From Branchiostoma floridae (Eukaryota > Chordata > Leptocardii > Amphioxiformes > Branchiostomatidae), in NCBI RefSeq assembly GCF_000003815.2, contig NC_049985.1, forward strand, positions 11,909,472 to 11,973,471: DNA of 64,000 nucleotides. Reading direction: 5' to 3'. Of this stretch, positions 1-11,564 are shown one piece after another. The translations under genes and the position numbers were made by a program. How positions within the stretch are numbered: the first letter of the stretch is position 1; every line of letters starts with the position of its first letter. A model generated the notes under the pieces. It searched no databases. It had not been told where the DNA came from and saw only the letters and a program-made list of their open reading frames with translations.

Positions 1-3000
1 CTCGGGCCGGGGCATTAACCCTTTATTATATACTAGTAAACTGACTGGTTTACGTCACAACATGACGTCACATGCCGGGTCTTTAATCGCCAGGTAAGCC
101 CTTATCACCTCCGTACAGACCGGAGGTCGTTAAGGTTGACCTACGGGCACTTCCGCCGTGTCCTGTGTTCGGAGATGACGCTTCTCACATGCTGCGACCA
201 AACAGTTTTCTTCAACCCTCATTCTACTTGACGGCGATCGCGCTGTGACTCTACTGCGACTTACATTAAACTGGCACAACCCATAACTTTATAACTGAAA
301 TATCTTGCAAAATGTAGAGGTTTTTACGTCTTTGTATATGAAAGCGTTAATAGATGGTTCGCTATACGTAGTAGTAGTCTAGTGAACAACTGATTAATCT
401 TAAACACCGCCGACTGATTCAAGTTTCAATACAAAGCTAAACTTTGACACGCTGCTTTGGTTAGAGGGCAGCCATTTAGTTACAGGGCAGACAGATTTGA
501 AAATAAACCTCTGCAATTTATCTCCAATTCTCTGTCATTTCTGATAAAACGACTAATTCTGTACTTCTAAACTTTACTTACTGCCACTGCCGCAAGTCTG
601 ATCATTGTGGTGACGCAATCTTCCCACTTACTTCCTGCCACTCTACTGATGGCAATGTTACGGGTACACCTACAAGAAAACAAATATCTATCCAGACACA
701 ACGACCACAAAACCTCTGTGCACGCCCGGGGATAAAATACAAACTTCAACTTCGGTTATGCCTACTTAGGTATTGAATAATGTGTGTCATTACCATGTAA
801 ATTTGACGAATCCTGTTAGTTTCTTGATCCATGTCTCACAATAGCCTTGTTGAAGACACTGTTCACAACAACAATTTATTCCTCCACACGACTAAGGCAT
901 CACCCAATGTCTGTCTGTGCAGTCGCGCGAATAATCCAACTGTCTACTGTACAAAAGCCCGAGTGCAAAAGTCTGAAAACCTCGCTCTTTATTATCCACC
1001 ACACTTGATGTATTGCCATAAAGAGATTATGGCATTGACGTTGCTATCCTCTTGATGAGTAATAATATATCTAAAACAACTGATTGATGCTGACTACACT
1101 GTCGTATCTACTACTTGTAATTTCTTGTCTTCTTTTTCTATAGCAAATCCGACTGCCAGTAGACATTACATGACAATCAGTTAGAGCTTTCCATCCAATC
1201 AGGGTCATTGTTGAACTCATCAAAGGCATTGAAGTGATCTAAAATCCAATCATCGCTTTGATAATACGACAAATGCATAATTTATCATGCTTATTGCTAA
1301 CAGTTGGTGCAGAGAATCTCCTTACAACAGGTGAATGATATGTATGGCTTAGTAAGATATAGATTTTATTTAAAAGTTATTAAAAAAGATACTGACGTCC
1401 ACAATTCCAACTTTAGGAAGAAAGTTGCACTTCACCCTAAACGCTGTGGGTTTCTTGAACCTTCTGTATTCTTGTAAATATTCCAAATAGACATAAAGAT
1501 ATTATATTCAAATGTTTGGCACCGATGCCATACTCTATGCTACCAAGACGCTTGTTAATGAAAGCAGAGCTTGAAATGAAGTTATCTAGTACTAGTATAA
1601 CGTGACCATGACGCAAGACCGACATGACAGTGGACGGATAATATGAAAATTGCTGGACAAAATTTGAATACCTTCATGTACATTATACACACAGGCAAAC
1701 AACCAAAATAGTGGCAGTGTCGTCACGTGCAGACACCCGTGTTCTTGCTGTTACTTCTATTCCATGATATGAATAGACTCAATTGCATTCTATGAGATAT
1801 ATATAATGTGTGCAAATAGCTAAATACTAAGACTGTTTAGATCTTAAAATCAGTTTGTGTAAACGATGTGGTAAACTCAACATGCTGATTTATCTATGTA
1901 CCTGTTTACGTTAACTCAATTATATCGACTTCTCTGTTTGTCTCTTTCTTTGTATGTATAGAGTTTTACAGTAGTAGACCTTACGTAAGTCGCCTTGTTT
2001 TTGTTCTGACAAATTGTATTTCTAACCATTGCCTTGTCGTATCTAGAAGTTGGTACTGATGAGTGTTATATACTATGTACTAATAGTCGGTGTAAGGACG
2101 CCATATGGCCTTCGGCGTAGTCCTGGGACACATTTGAACACTGACAAATGAGACATTTAGAGAAAGATTGAATGCTCCCGCCCACAACGTAACCTTTCCA
2201 AAATTACCAGTCACGTTATCTTCAAGTCAAATCACTCACACTTCTCCGTCTCAAAGACACATCTTTAACGAGCAAAATGGGATGTTAAGAGAAACGTACC
2301 AATTCACAGAAACTGGCATACACAATTCAAACTTCGGAAAGATAAGTGGTCCCGTCATCTTAAGGAAAGGTGAGATTTCCCCTTGCTTCTTACCCGCAAA
2401 GCCTGCTACAATCTTAAGTACATTAATCACAAGTTTTGTGGGTTGAGTAAAGATTGTGCCACGTAGTTCAATCTTCAAGGTTTTCTGTAATGTGTTTCTG
2501 CAGTGCCACGGCTCAAGGGGCTGTCATCAGTAAAATCGATAAAATACTTGTAACATAACCATCAATCAGCAGAAGTACAGGTACAACTTAACGTCGGTTG
2601 GAGAGTGCGGGGATATATAACGTTTCGAGTGAAGGTTATACCAATGAAGCATATGATTAATATCACATCCTAGTGCCCCCTTTGGATCAGCCCCGCACGT
2701 GCGTGGCTATATTTTTTCCGCCTTGTAGACAACGAATCCCTACAAAAGTCTTAATTAGATTATTAACGTTAATACTGTCCAAGTGCTCTCTTTCAGCACG
2801 GCGGCACAAAGCCTTTTTACAAAGACTGTCCAAGTTCTCTTAACCAAATACTGTTCTCTTTGTATTACTCCAATTACATTAAGTCAAGGTACGAAAGGCA
2901 CTCACTTATATGGACTGCAATTCTGTGAAATCGAATTTCTCCATAACCCTTCGTGTGCCGTTATGTGCATATTGTAGACAGAGTCACTGCACGCAATTTT

Positions 3001-3271
3001 CCAGTCACTGCATCCATCCTCATGGACGTCTGTATGTCTGGCTACCTTAAAGCTATTTTTCTCAGAAGAACAAGGAAACACTGAAATAGCGAAAAAACGT
3101 GACCATAGCTTGTTCAGTACACGAGATAGCAAAAGCAGAAGTTCCTCTGCAGTACCAAAGAAAGCCGCTAGGGAGCTCAAAATCTAATTCTTTTCAGTTT
3201 TTGTCACACCCCACCTACACACTAAGTATGAAACCAACCCACCCAGCTGTTCTTGAGTTATCTTGTTCACA

Positions 3272-3347
<76 letters not shown>

Positions 3348-6300
3348 CTAGTGGAAATATTCATGGGAATATTTCATTGAGGTAATTATTACCACTGTGC
3401 GTGAAAACTGCGAAAATTTCAGAATTGAGGCTCAGTATCCATATAAGGAATTCGCACTCACGTGATTATGACGTATTGTCAACCATGCTGGACGGTTAAG
3501 CTTGGACCATGAATACAACCCTTACTTTCCGTTTAAAAAATCAGAATGATTCAGTCATTTGCTGATTGAAACAGGACGTCATCAAAATGATAAAAATAGA
3601 AAGGTTTCAATTCTTGGACTCGGCACCCCTACTTGTGTCGAATGGTTCGCTCCTATACTTCAGGTGAGTATATAATATACCAGAGTTCCACAGAACGCCA
3701 GACGCTTTCGTCTTAGTCCCACATCATGTGAACACTACCCTTTAATCCATGGTATCTTCCAGTCTGACGAGAAGGCTTCATCATGTATTTAACCGTGGAC
3801 TACACAGCGCAATCCAGGAGAGCGTCCAGGCCCTAAACCGATAAGGTAGGTCGGACCCAAAACTCCACCAGGCTTAGCCTTGTATGTGGTAAGCGCAAAG
3901 CAATGATTGTTACGTTACTCTTACATGCTTTGAATTCTTGTACTAAAAATCCACATCAGTGGCATGGATGGTATGATTTCCGAGATTTCATAAAAAAAGA
4001 TCACCATTGGTGCTCTAACATTTTTGTAACACGTACTTAGTTCATTATCTGACCTTGTACGTAGACAAGGGGATAATTTTGGCCGTATATTGTGAAGAAA
4101 CTGAACTGATATGAGTGTTGAGTTGACTTTTACATGGTTCATTCTGTGTGCCAATAGCGGCAGTATTAGTATTTCATAGCGGATTGTTACAGAGGTTATT
4201 ACATGCATGAATGGTGTCTATTGTTTTATTGGATCAGCTTCACTGTTTATTGCTCTATTTTCGTCATGTTCCAAAATGATTACCCGCATATGGCACTGAA
4301 AACGTGTCAAGAGATGCATATAATTGTCTGAAAATGTTATGGTTGTTTTACAGATCTACCTTAAACAGAGTAGCAAGAAAATTTAATCGTCTGGAACTTT
4401 TATGTCTGTAATATATATGGGGCACTTGTTGTCGTATTTCTGTCCTGAAATGGCCTTTCAGACTAATTACAAATGTCTGTGAATAATCATTAGACATAAC
4501 CAGTACACTACTACTGCTTTTGAAACACGACGAACTCGCGAGTAACATTTTGACCCGCCCCAGACACATCTGCGGATTAATATATAGCAGAATTTACGAT
4601 AAAGGACTAAGTACAGGCTTATGGTCCAATTAAAAGGCCGTGACCAGCTGTCTTGCATAGAAGTTGTAAAGTTGCAAATTAAGCCTCCCATATTTCATAG
4701 CATGCCCTGTGCGTATAAGCTATGATGTTAACAACCGAATCTATTATTCAAATTGACAAATACACCTGAACTAAAGGACCCCTTGTTTTTTTGAAATGGA
4801 ATACATTAATTGATTAAGAAATGTTCTCTTGTCTAGCACCACCATCGCCGAAGTAAAGGCAATTATTGTTCTAAATTTGAATAAAGTCGCTACGCTGACG
4901 AACATAATGCAAACACTGCATTCTTAAATTAAATATTATGCTAAATGTGGATCAGAATAAAGTCAAAGTCTCTTCAGATTCGACTCCCTGATTCCAATCT
5001 TTGGAAGTCACTTTTTCACAATTATCGCCAGATTCTTCCCAGCTGGTAGACAGTTCATTTTTCACTAATATTTATTCAGTTTTCAACAACAAAAGAAAGA
5101 CACTAGCAAGAGCAAAGCAAAAATCTTATAAGCGGCCGCCCTAAAGCTGCCCTTATGGAATTCTTTACAAGCCTTCATTCAATAAGCCATCAAAATAATT
5201 ACAGTTATGACTATAAGGTACGCAGCACAGGCGCATTTTAAGACCTATGATGCGTACAGTAAGCCATCTAAGTTATTCTATATAGGAAACGAACAGTCTA
5301 TGGCATAAGTGGCACAATGAGTACTCCACAATTGCTTCAAGGTTATTTAGGGAACAATTGTACTATGTACTATGTTATCTTCAATGAAGAAAGATATTCC
5401 TGCTGGCCATTATATATAGTTTGATGGTCTCGATGGACACATGAACTTGCCCTGGTCTCCACAAGTGTAATTCAGTTTGCAACAATGATATCGTTTTCTT
5501 ATCATATAGGGACTAAGATCCATGTGCATTTATATACTTAGAGATGGTTAACGAGGAATGATAGGGTATGTAAAAAAAAGCCTGCCATCGCGTTACTGTT
5601 TTATTTTAGCATCAATCGGAACATGTAAATGTTCTGCTTTTTGGTGCAATGCGGAATGTATATTTCTATAATACGGCTCAGGTCGTCGTAGAAGATTGTG
5701 GATTTTCAAGCAAGGGAGAATCTAAGACAGCCATTTTGTTAATATAATAAGAAGACAGTTAAATTTTCTACGATACAGTTTACAATCGTAAAACGCTCTT
5801 ACGAAGAATGTGACCATCCCTCAGTTAGAAAAATTGCAATGGACGTTTTACAAAGGCATTCTCACACTATTTTAAGCTAGAATAGACGTAATTGGTTGCC
5901 TTTTTTATCTGATTATTCGGCTGTATAGAGAGAAATGCAGCCAGGGATACCCAACTAGTCGGAGTCTATTATCAAAGGCTAGCCCTGGATTATCCAGCAA
6001 AATTGGCCATATATCATGTATATGCCATGTGTACGTACGTCAACATTTATCATCACTAAAGTCCAATTCACTGCAGGACAATTTCTAGTCGTACGACAAT
6101 GACATACGACGACGTGTGTAAAGTCCGACTTTGATTGGCTATGGCGTGTCTGAGATGGATGTCGTGTGCAGGTCGACATTCATCATAACCACCCTGGAGA
6201 GCTTCAGCGGTATTTGGTAATCACCGGAAGGTTGTCCGGTTTTAAAATCAGACCGGGGGGCTCGCGTATTTTGTCGGGTGAACGTCTAACCTGTCACATT

Positions 6301-6659
6301 GGACTGAACTGCAATGGTGAAAGTCGAGAAGCAGTTCCCAAAGCTGAATAGAGAAACAGAAATAGCTTGTCCAGGGGAAAGAACGTTTCAATATAATTGA
6401 ATATCAAGCGTGGGAAATGTCTGCAGGTCCTGATGTAACTTCTTAGCTTTGATGGGTTCCGACTGCCGAGTGCTGTCGAGTATTAATTACCGAGGAATCA
6501 ATGTCCATTGGCATGCGTCGTGTAGACGCCACAGTACACAGCAATGTTAGGAGAGGGTGCGAATTACAAACTTTAGATTTGTTTGACCTGCTTTTACTGA
6601 TATGGCAACTGGTTTCATGTCTTACGCCAAAAGACTGGAATTTAGCCAAAATGAAGATG
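1..6659. other. No gene recognised; non-coding or intergenic
   Basis: Open frames here are short (under about 100 codons), show no recognisable domain and are not bounded by convincing chains of splice sites. The stretch holds one long CA microsatellite (listed separately) and otherwise AT-rich unique-looking sequence. It may be intergenic or belong to an intron of a gene starting outside the window; the sequence does not decide. Confidence 0.5.
3272..3344. repeat. (CA)n microsatellite
   Basis: An almost uninterrupted run of about 36 CA dinucleotides. It generates a spurious Thr-His open frame on the + strand. Such tracts are length-polymorphic. Confidence 0.97.
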
Positions 6660-6667
6660 GTAATGAG

Positions 6668-7133
6668 CAGGGGTGGTACCGGTACGGTACAAAATCGTTT
6701 TTTTTCTTGTCTAGAAAACCCGGACATGAAATGACCAGTTGACCGGATGTTGGACCGATTCGAAAATGAACAGATTATACTGGCAGGCGTTTACGTGTTT
6801 AATTTTGGGGCTTATAGATCCAAGAAAAGAACAAGAGCGAAGTAAAGGAGAGTTGATAGTCATTTTTTACCAGGCTTCTACAGTCAAACTTAGTCTGTAA
6901 CAGAGGCAGTTAGTGTTGTTAACATGAATCGGATGGGATCTTAAAACGTCAATAGACGTCGGATACTCCACCAAACAGAATCATTTGTAGCGAATTGGAC
7001 CATTGTTTCAAGTATCGCCCACTCACAAGTGCTCACAAATTATTAGGTCCAGATTCAGGTCCGGACCTGGACCTAATCCTCTGGACCTGGACCGTACCTG
7101 GAGCTGAATTTTATGTATCGGTACCCACCCTTA
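6668..7133. mobile_element. Non-autonomous hAT-like DNA transposon
   Basis: The left end reads CAGGGGTGGTACCGGTAC and the right end GTATCGGTACCCACCCTTA, which are imperfect terminal inverted repeats. The flanks are GTAATGAG at 6660-6667 and GTCATGAG at 7134-7141, an 8-bp target-site duplication with one mismatch. Eight-bp duplications and CAGGGGTG-type termini are typical of the hAT superfamily. No transposase frame is present inside the roughly 466 bp, so the element would depend on an enzyme supplied elsewhere. Just inside the right end there are GGACCTGGACC-type short repeats. Confidence 0.65.
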
Positions 7134-7429
7134 GTCATGAGTCAGCATGGCCACGATAGATACACACCAGAGCATTCCAGCTTAAGTCGTTTGCAACGTC
7201 GAGACGTTTCATTCGTCTTCATTAAAACGAGATCCCAATAGCGAATTTATCACCAGCCGCAGGAACAAATCAGATAACCCGACCCTCACGCGACTAGCCA
7301 GACGAATACGTTTCATTATTGGGACACCGCGTGGTGTGCAGTTTGCACATTTATTTTTGTATTGAGATACATGTAAAAATACAAATCAACAGACGAGGAC
7401 AAAGTGACGGCGGATTCAAGTTACATTCA

Positions 7430-7606
7430 ACTTCTATTCGATTTCAACGAGTTGTTTTCGACGGCCAGTCGTCTAACTGGTGCGGCATTTCTGCTGGCGT
7501 CCCCCAGGGGTTTGTTCTGGGCCCTTTACTTTTTTTAGTTTATATTAATGATATTGTTGATACATGCAAAAACTTTGTGGAGTTTGCACATTTCTTCTCG
7601 GGTGTG
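7430..7606 (+). pseudogene. Non-LTR retrotransposon reverse-transcriptase relic
   Basis: One + strand frame reads [21 protein letters not shown] around 7487-7550, closely matching the reverse-transcriptase core [21 protein letters not shown] found in LINE elements of the Jockey/CR1/RTE kind. About 18 residues later the catalytic YADD/FADD box should follow, but the frame reads FAHFF and then stops, so the polymerase would be dead. No endonuclease domain or long frame surrounds it. This is a decayed, 5'-truncated insertion. Confidence 0.75.
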
Positions 7607-10600
7607 TGACGTAACTTACGGTACTGTCGGCAAGTAAACGGCATATCTCTAGTAGGTGTACAATCGGTCTGGTCAACTATCGGTATAGTTCATTTTGTAT
7701 AGGTTTGATTTGTTCATAAAAAACTTTGCAACATTAACATCACTGCCCAACAGTACATTACAATATTACATCAGAACAAGTTTGCCCAGTTTTTTGCCTG
7801 TAAGGTTTAACAATAGAGCAGCTTTAGCTTGGAAGCTTCCGTACAGATTTTCTCTTTGTCAGTCAGCACACCATGGCCAGTGATTTATAACCATGAACTT
7901 AGATTATACCCTGACTTATCTAATAGGTAACATTTGGACATAAAATCCCATAACAATGTCCAATTCTGCTGATCAAAAGTAGTAAGATTGTTAAATTTAT
8001 CCAGCGAAATCATATCAATTCTAAAGCAAAACAAAACAAAATGTAATAGTATATAGACGAAGGTTTCAAATCCAAAAATATAATATAAAGTAGAGCCATA
8101 AAATCATATGGCTGAATGTAAGTATGATAGTGCACTCCCGTCGAACGGCATAATGTCATGTTATTATGTATTTCTGGAGTACATGATTCCACCCTGGTGC
8201 CGATAGCTATGATGCAACGATAAGACTGGTGTGTTCTGTATTATTGTGCCGCTGGAGGTTTGGTCTCAGGAGGCCACTGTTGAGTCCCTGTAGTAACATC
8301 TATTGCGGAGTCCCCTATCCTTCATTTCAGGCCCTTGTGTATTGTAGATGATGTTAGAATAGATCTAGACAAGTCCACCATATTCCGAAGTTGGCATGTA
8401 CGTGACCAAATCTCCGGATGAACATGTAACTAACTCGGTGTGAAAAATGGTAGGTTTATTGAGGTTATCAGTAAGCACAATCTATGTATATATGTATGTA
8501 CACCACCATTTTTGAGGTTATAGATAGATAGGTACTACTAGGTAGATAGGTAGATAGATAGGTAGATAGGTAGATAGATAGATAGATAGCCTATGTGCTG
8601 ATTTCTATCCCAACTTTCTATTCAGCCATTTCAGACATCTTGATGTATAGTCCAGGTACTTTCAGAATTATGCAAAAACTTTTGCAACAGCGTAAAAAAA
8701 AACAAGCTACCATATCGCTTTACGAGATCATTCCATCCTCCAGTTCTTCGTCCTTGCAATCATTCGATCGCGCTTTTCTAATGTGCTCATCTGTTACCCT
8801 GCTACCTTCATGCTAGCATCGGAATTCGAAAGGAAGTGTCCCCGCCGAGAGTTGACAATACACAGTGATGCTGATCTATGACATCCGCAGCTCACAAGGG
8901 GGAGGCCGCGATCTTACCCTGCAGAGATTTGAGAAATGGGTATCATGAACGACATACAAGAGACCATTCACAATCAATTCCATAGTCTAGTATTAGTTAC
9001 GGCTATGTCTCATACGTCAATGTTTTCAGCATTTATCGCAATATTAACCTGCTTTCAGGTAATCTACTAGGAGTTTTGTGACTTCCTTAAGCTTGTATAT
9101 AACAGAATGCCTTACTTTTTCATAAAATTCATTCAATCGTCGTGATATATTGCCAAATGTAACTGCTCAAAGCACGCTATCAGGACCGTAGCCAAGGTGC
9201 GTTAGAATCGTATTCGCCTCCATTCAAAAAGTTCCATAATGCAATTCATCTATATCACAAGGCATGCTATTTAATAACCAATCATGACAGGTGTTTTCAT
9301 AATCATAACATTCATAATCATTTCTTGAACGTGGGTGGGACTAAAATAATCGTGGCGTCAGTAGATGACTAATTGTTTAATAAGCATGTATTAAATATCT
9401 GACTAGAATAGCACTTAATTCTATTCTATTGTTTTCTCCTTTATTGCAATTCATTTTGTAAATTGACACAAAATATGATATGTGGTAATGATTGAGGTGG
9501 GATTCCAGTATATCACTTTTACAGCGGCTAAAGCATTTAATCGTCTGGCACTACTTCAAATGTGGTATGACAGATACAGTTCGATATCAGGCTGACTCTG
9601 CGGTTAACAGCCGTTAGATTTAAAGAGGATAATCTCATAATAAGCCTGTTATTACTGGGCGTCTAAAGTTAATGGGAAATTTTCCTTCGCGAAGCATTTT
9701 GGAGTCCAGTAACAGATGTTTTGAGGCGATACGAAAACAAGCTTTCTTGGAAACCACGATATGTGCCCCCCTCCCACTCCGCGGATTACAGTAGAAGACC
9801 TCTCGATTAACCGTTACTAACCGCCGTCTGTTCAGAAACTCGCCAAGTCGCCCCATATAAAGATCACGATGTCAAAACTTATCTCTATCAAAACATTAAA
9901 GACAAGCGGCTAGATGAAAATTAAAACATCTAGTTACCTCTTCTCGTAGGATATGATATCTAGCCGAAGAGGTCGTTGAAAATCCTTATCATTTATGACC
10001 GTGTGGTATGCAGTAAGACTTTCATGCCCCTTACCACATAGGATAGGCTTAGTAACGCTGGGGTGGATTACTGCTAATGGCGTGAAGTACAAACCTGCGA
10101 AGGTCAGTCCGTGTTTTAGGTAGAACTTAAGCATTGCTTGAGAAGACCTAGGATAAATGTAAGTGCTACATGTAGTCAGGGATTTGTTCAGCAATTCTTG
10201 GGCTATCAGAGGTATATAACATGTGCTTGCTAATATCCTTTTTTGATGCTAACGACCCATTGGAAAACGCATATTCTTCAAAGTACGGTATCTGATACAA
10301 GCGTGAGTTCCTCTTTGATCGTTAAAACTGAAAAATTCAAGGTCTCAGGGTTCTGACCAATAAACCAATGATCCAATTAGATGGCGTTATGTGGCGCGAG
10401 TGATCACGCCATGTGCTGAAGAGATCGACCGACGGAGTAGATGTGGAGTGGATGTATAGGCTTAAAGTACCAGACTATTTTATGAAATCTTAAGCTCCAA
10501 AATGAATAGTTCTTCATCAACAGGTACCGTCAAATTTTAAGTGGCTACGTTTCCTTGTCAGTCCCATCAATGTATACTGCGATAAGTGTAAGATAACAAT

Positions 10601-10994
10601 TACTAAGGTACTGGATACATTTTGGAAAAGGTCACACGTTTCAGGTGGTATCCACTACTTTTTGTCAGCGACAATATACCTGTACTCCAAGAGGTATTTT
10701 GTGTAATGATATTCTATGTTGTAGATCATCCACGAGTGTCCACGAATTTGCCATGCATTGACTTCTCGCCTGGGCTGCCCGACTGAGGATAGTCACTGTC
10801 ATTAATCCACGATGCGGTGACATCTCCGATCAGTTTCCTTTACTATTTCCGTTACAGATAATGCATAAATGTCCAGGTGATTGATTTTCCGATAGGACGT
10901 ACCAGTGTTTAATGAGCTGTGGAATCTGTTGTTTAACACAGAGAGAAGCCCCAGACAGCTGCTGTCCGTGGGGCACAGGCTGTTGATGACCAGA
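7607..10994. other. No gene recognised
   Basis: Apart from the TAGA microsatellite, nothing in either strand has a recognisable domain or a consistent exon pattern. Frames reach at most 86 codons. Confidence 0.5.
8520..8590. repeat. (TAGA)n/(TAGG)n microsatellite
   Basis: About 70 bp of interrupted TAGATAGG/TAGATAGA tetranucleotide repeats. Confidence 0.93.
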
Positions 10995-11079
10995 ATGTGG
11001 TTCCTGCTGCTGGTGGTCACCGCGTGCTGTTCTCATGCTGTCATCTGCTGCTCTTACTCTGCAGGGACGTCTAAAAACA
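10995..11079 (+). CDS. RXFP: Candidate first coding exon (signal peptide) of the RXFP-like receptor
   Basis: An ATG at 10995 opens 28 codons beginning MWFLLLVVTACCSHAVICCS, a typical cleavable signal peptide with a hydrophobic core and small residues near the end. The frame meets a stop just after a possible donor, A|GTTAGT at 11079/11080. Ending there leaves one base (phase 1), exactly what the LDLa exon at 17681 needs. With this exon the coding sequence is 2400 bp (799 residues plus stop), close to human RXFP1/RXFP2 (about 755). Against it: the donor is weak, the implied intron is 6.6 kb, and a short hydrophobic frame can occur by chance. No other signal-peptide exon with matching phase stood out, but I did not search exhaustively. 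Confidence 0.35.
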
Positions 11080-11165
11080 GTTAGTACCTCTTAGAGCTTT
11101 TACATCGATAAAAGGTGCAACGTTGAAGGGATTCAAAAACACACACACATCCTATACGTCATACA

Positions 11166-11564
11166 GACAGGGTTGGACACGTTTTCTAAAATCCACTTGT
11201 ACTATCCGGCAAGTACGTAAAAGATTACTTGCCCGAACCAACTTTTCACTTGCCCGAAAATTGAATGACCCTTTTCTATGCATTTACACTTCCAACAATG
11301 GAATGATTTTATTTTTGGGATATCTGGAATGTAGGTTGTTTAAAAACATGATTACAGAAAGCCTGATAATTATAGTATTATTTTAGAGGCATGTCATAGT
11401 TTTTGGTGGCAAAAATTGGTGGTGAACTGGGGACAAATGATAGAGTCCCACTCATGAAAAATGTTACTTGCCCAATTGGGTAAGTGGGGTTGGATATGCA
11501 CTTGTCCGATTGGCACTTTCACTTGCCCTGGACAATCGGACTAGTGGACTTGTCCAACCCTGTC
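11166..11564. mobile_element. MITE-like element with GACAGGGTTGGACA inverted termini
   Basis: The left end reads GACAGGGTTGGACA (11166-11179) and the right end TGTCCAACCCTGTC (11551-11564), a perfect 14-bp inverted pair about 400 bp apart. Inside both ends the words ACTTGCCCG and CAATCGGACTAGTGGACTTG recur in inverted orientation, so the subterminal parts are also partly palindromic. No convincing target-site duplication was found. The termini resemble hAT elements, but the class is unresolved. There is no transposase. Confidence 0.55.
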
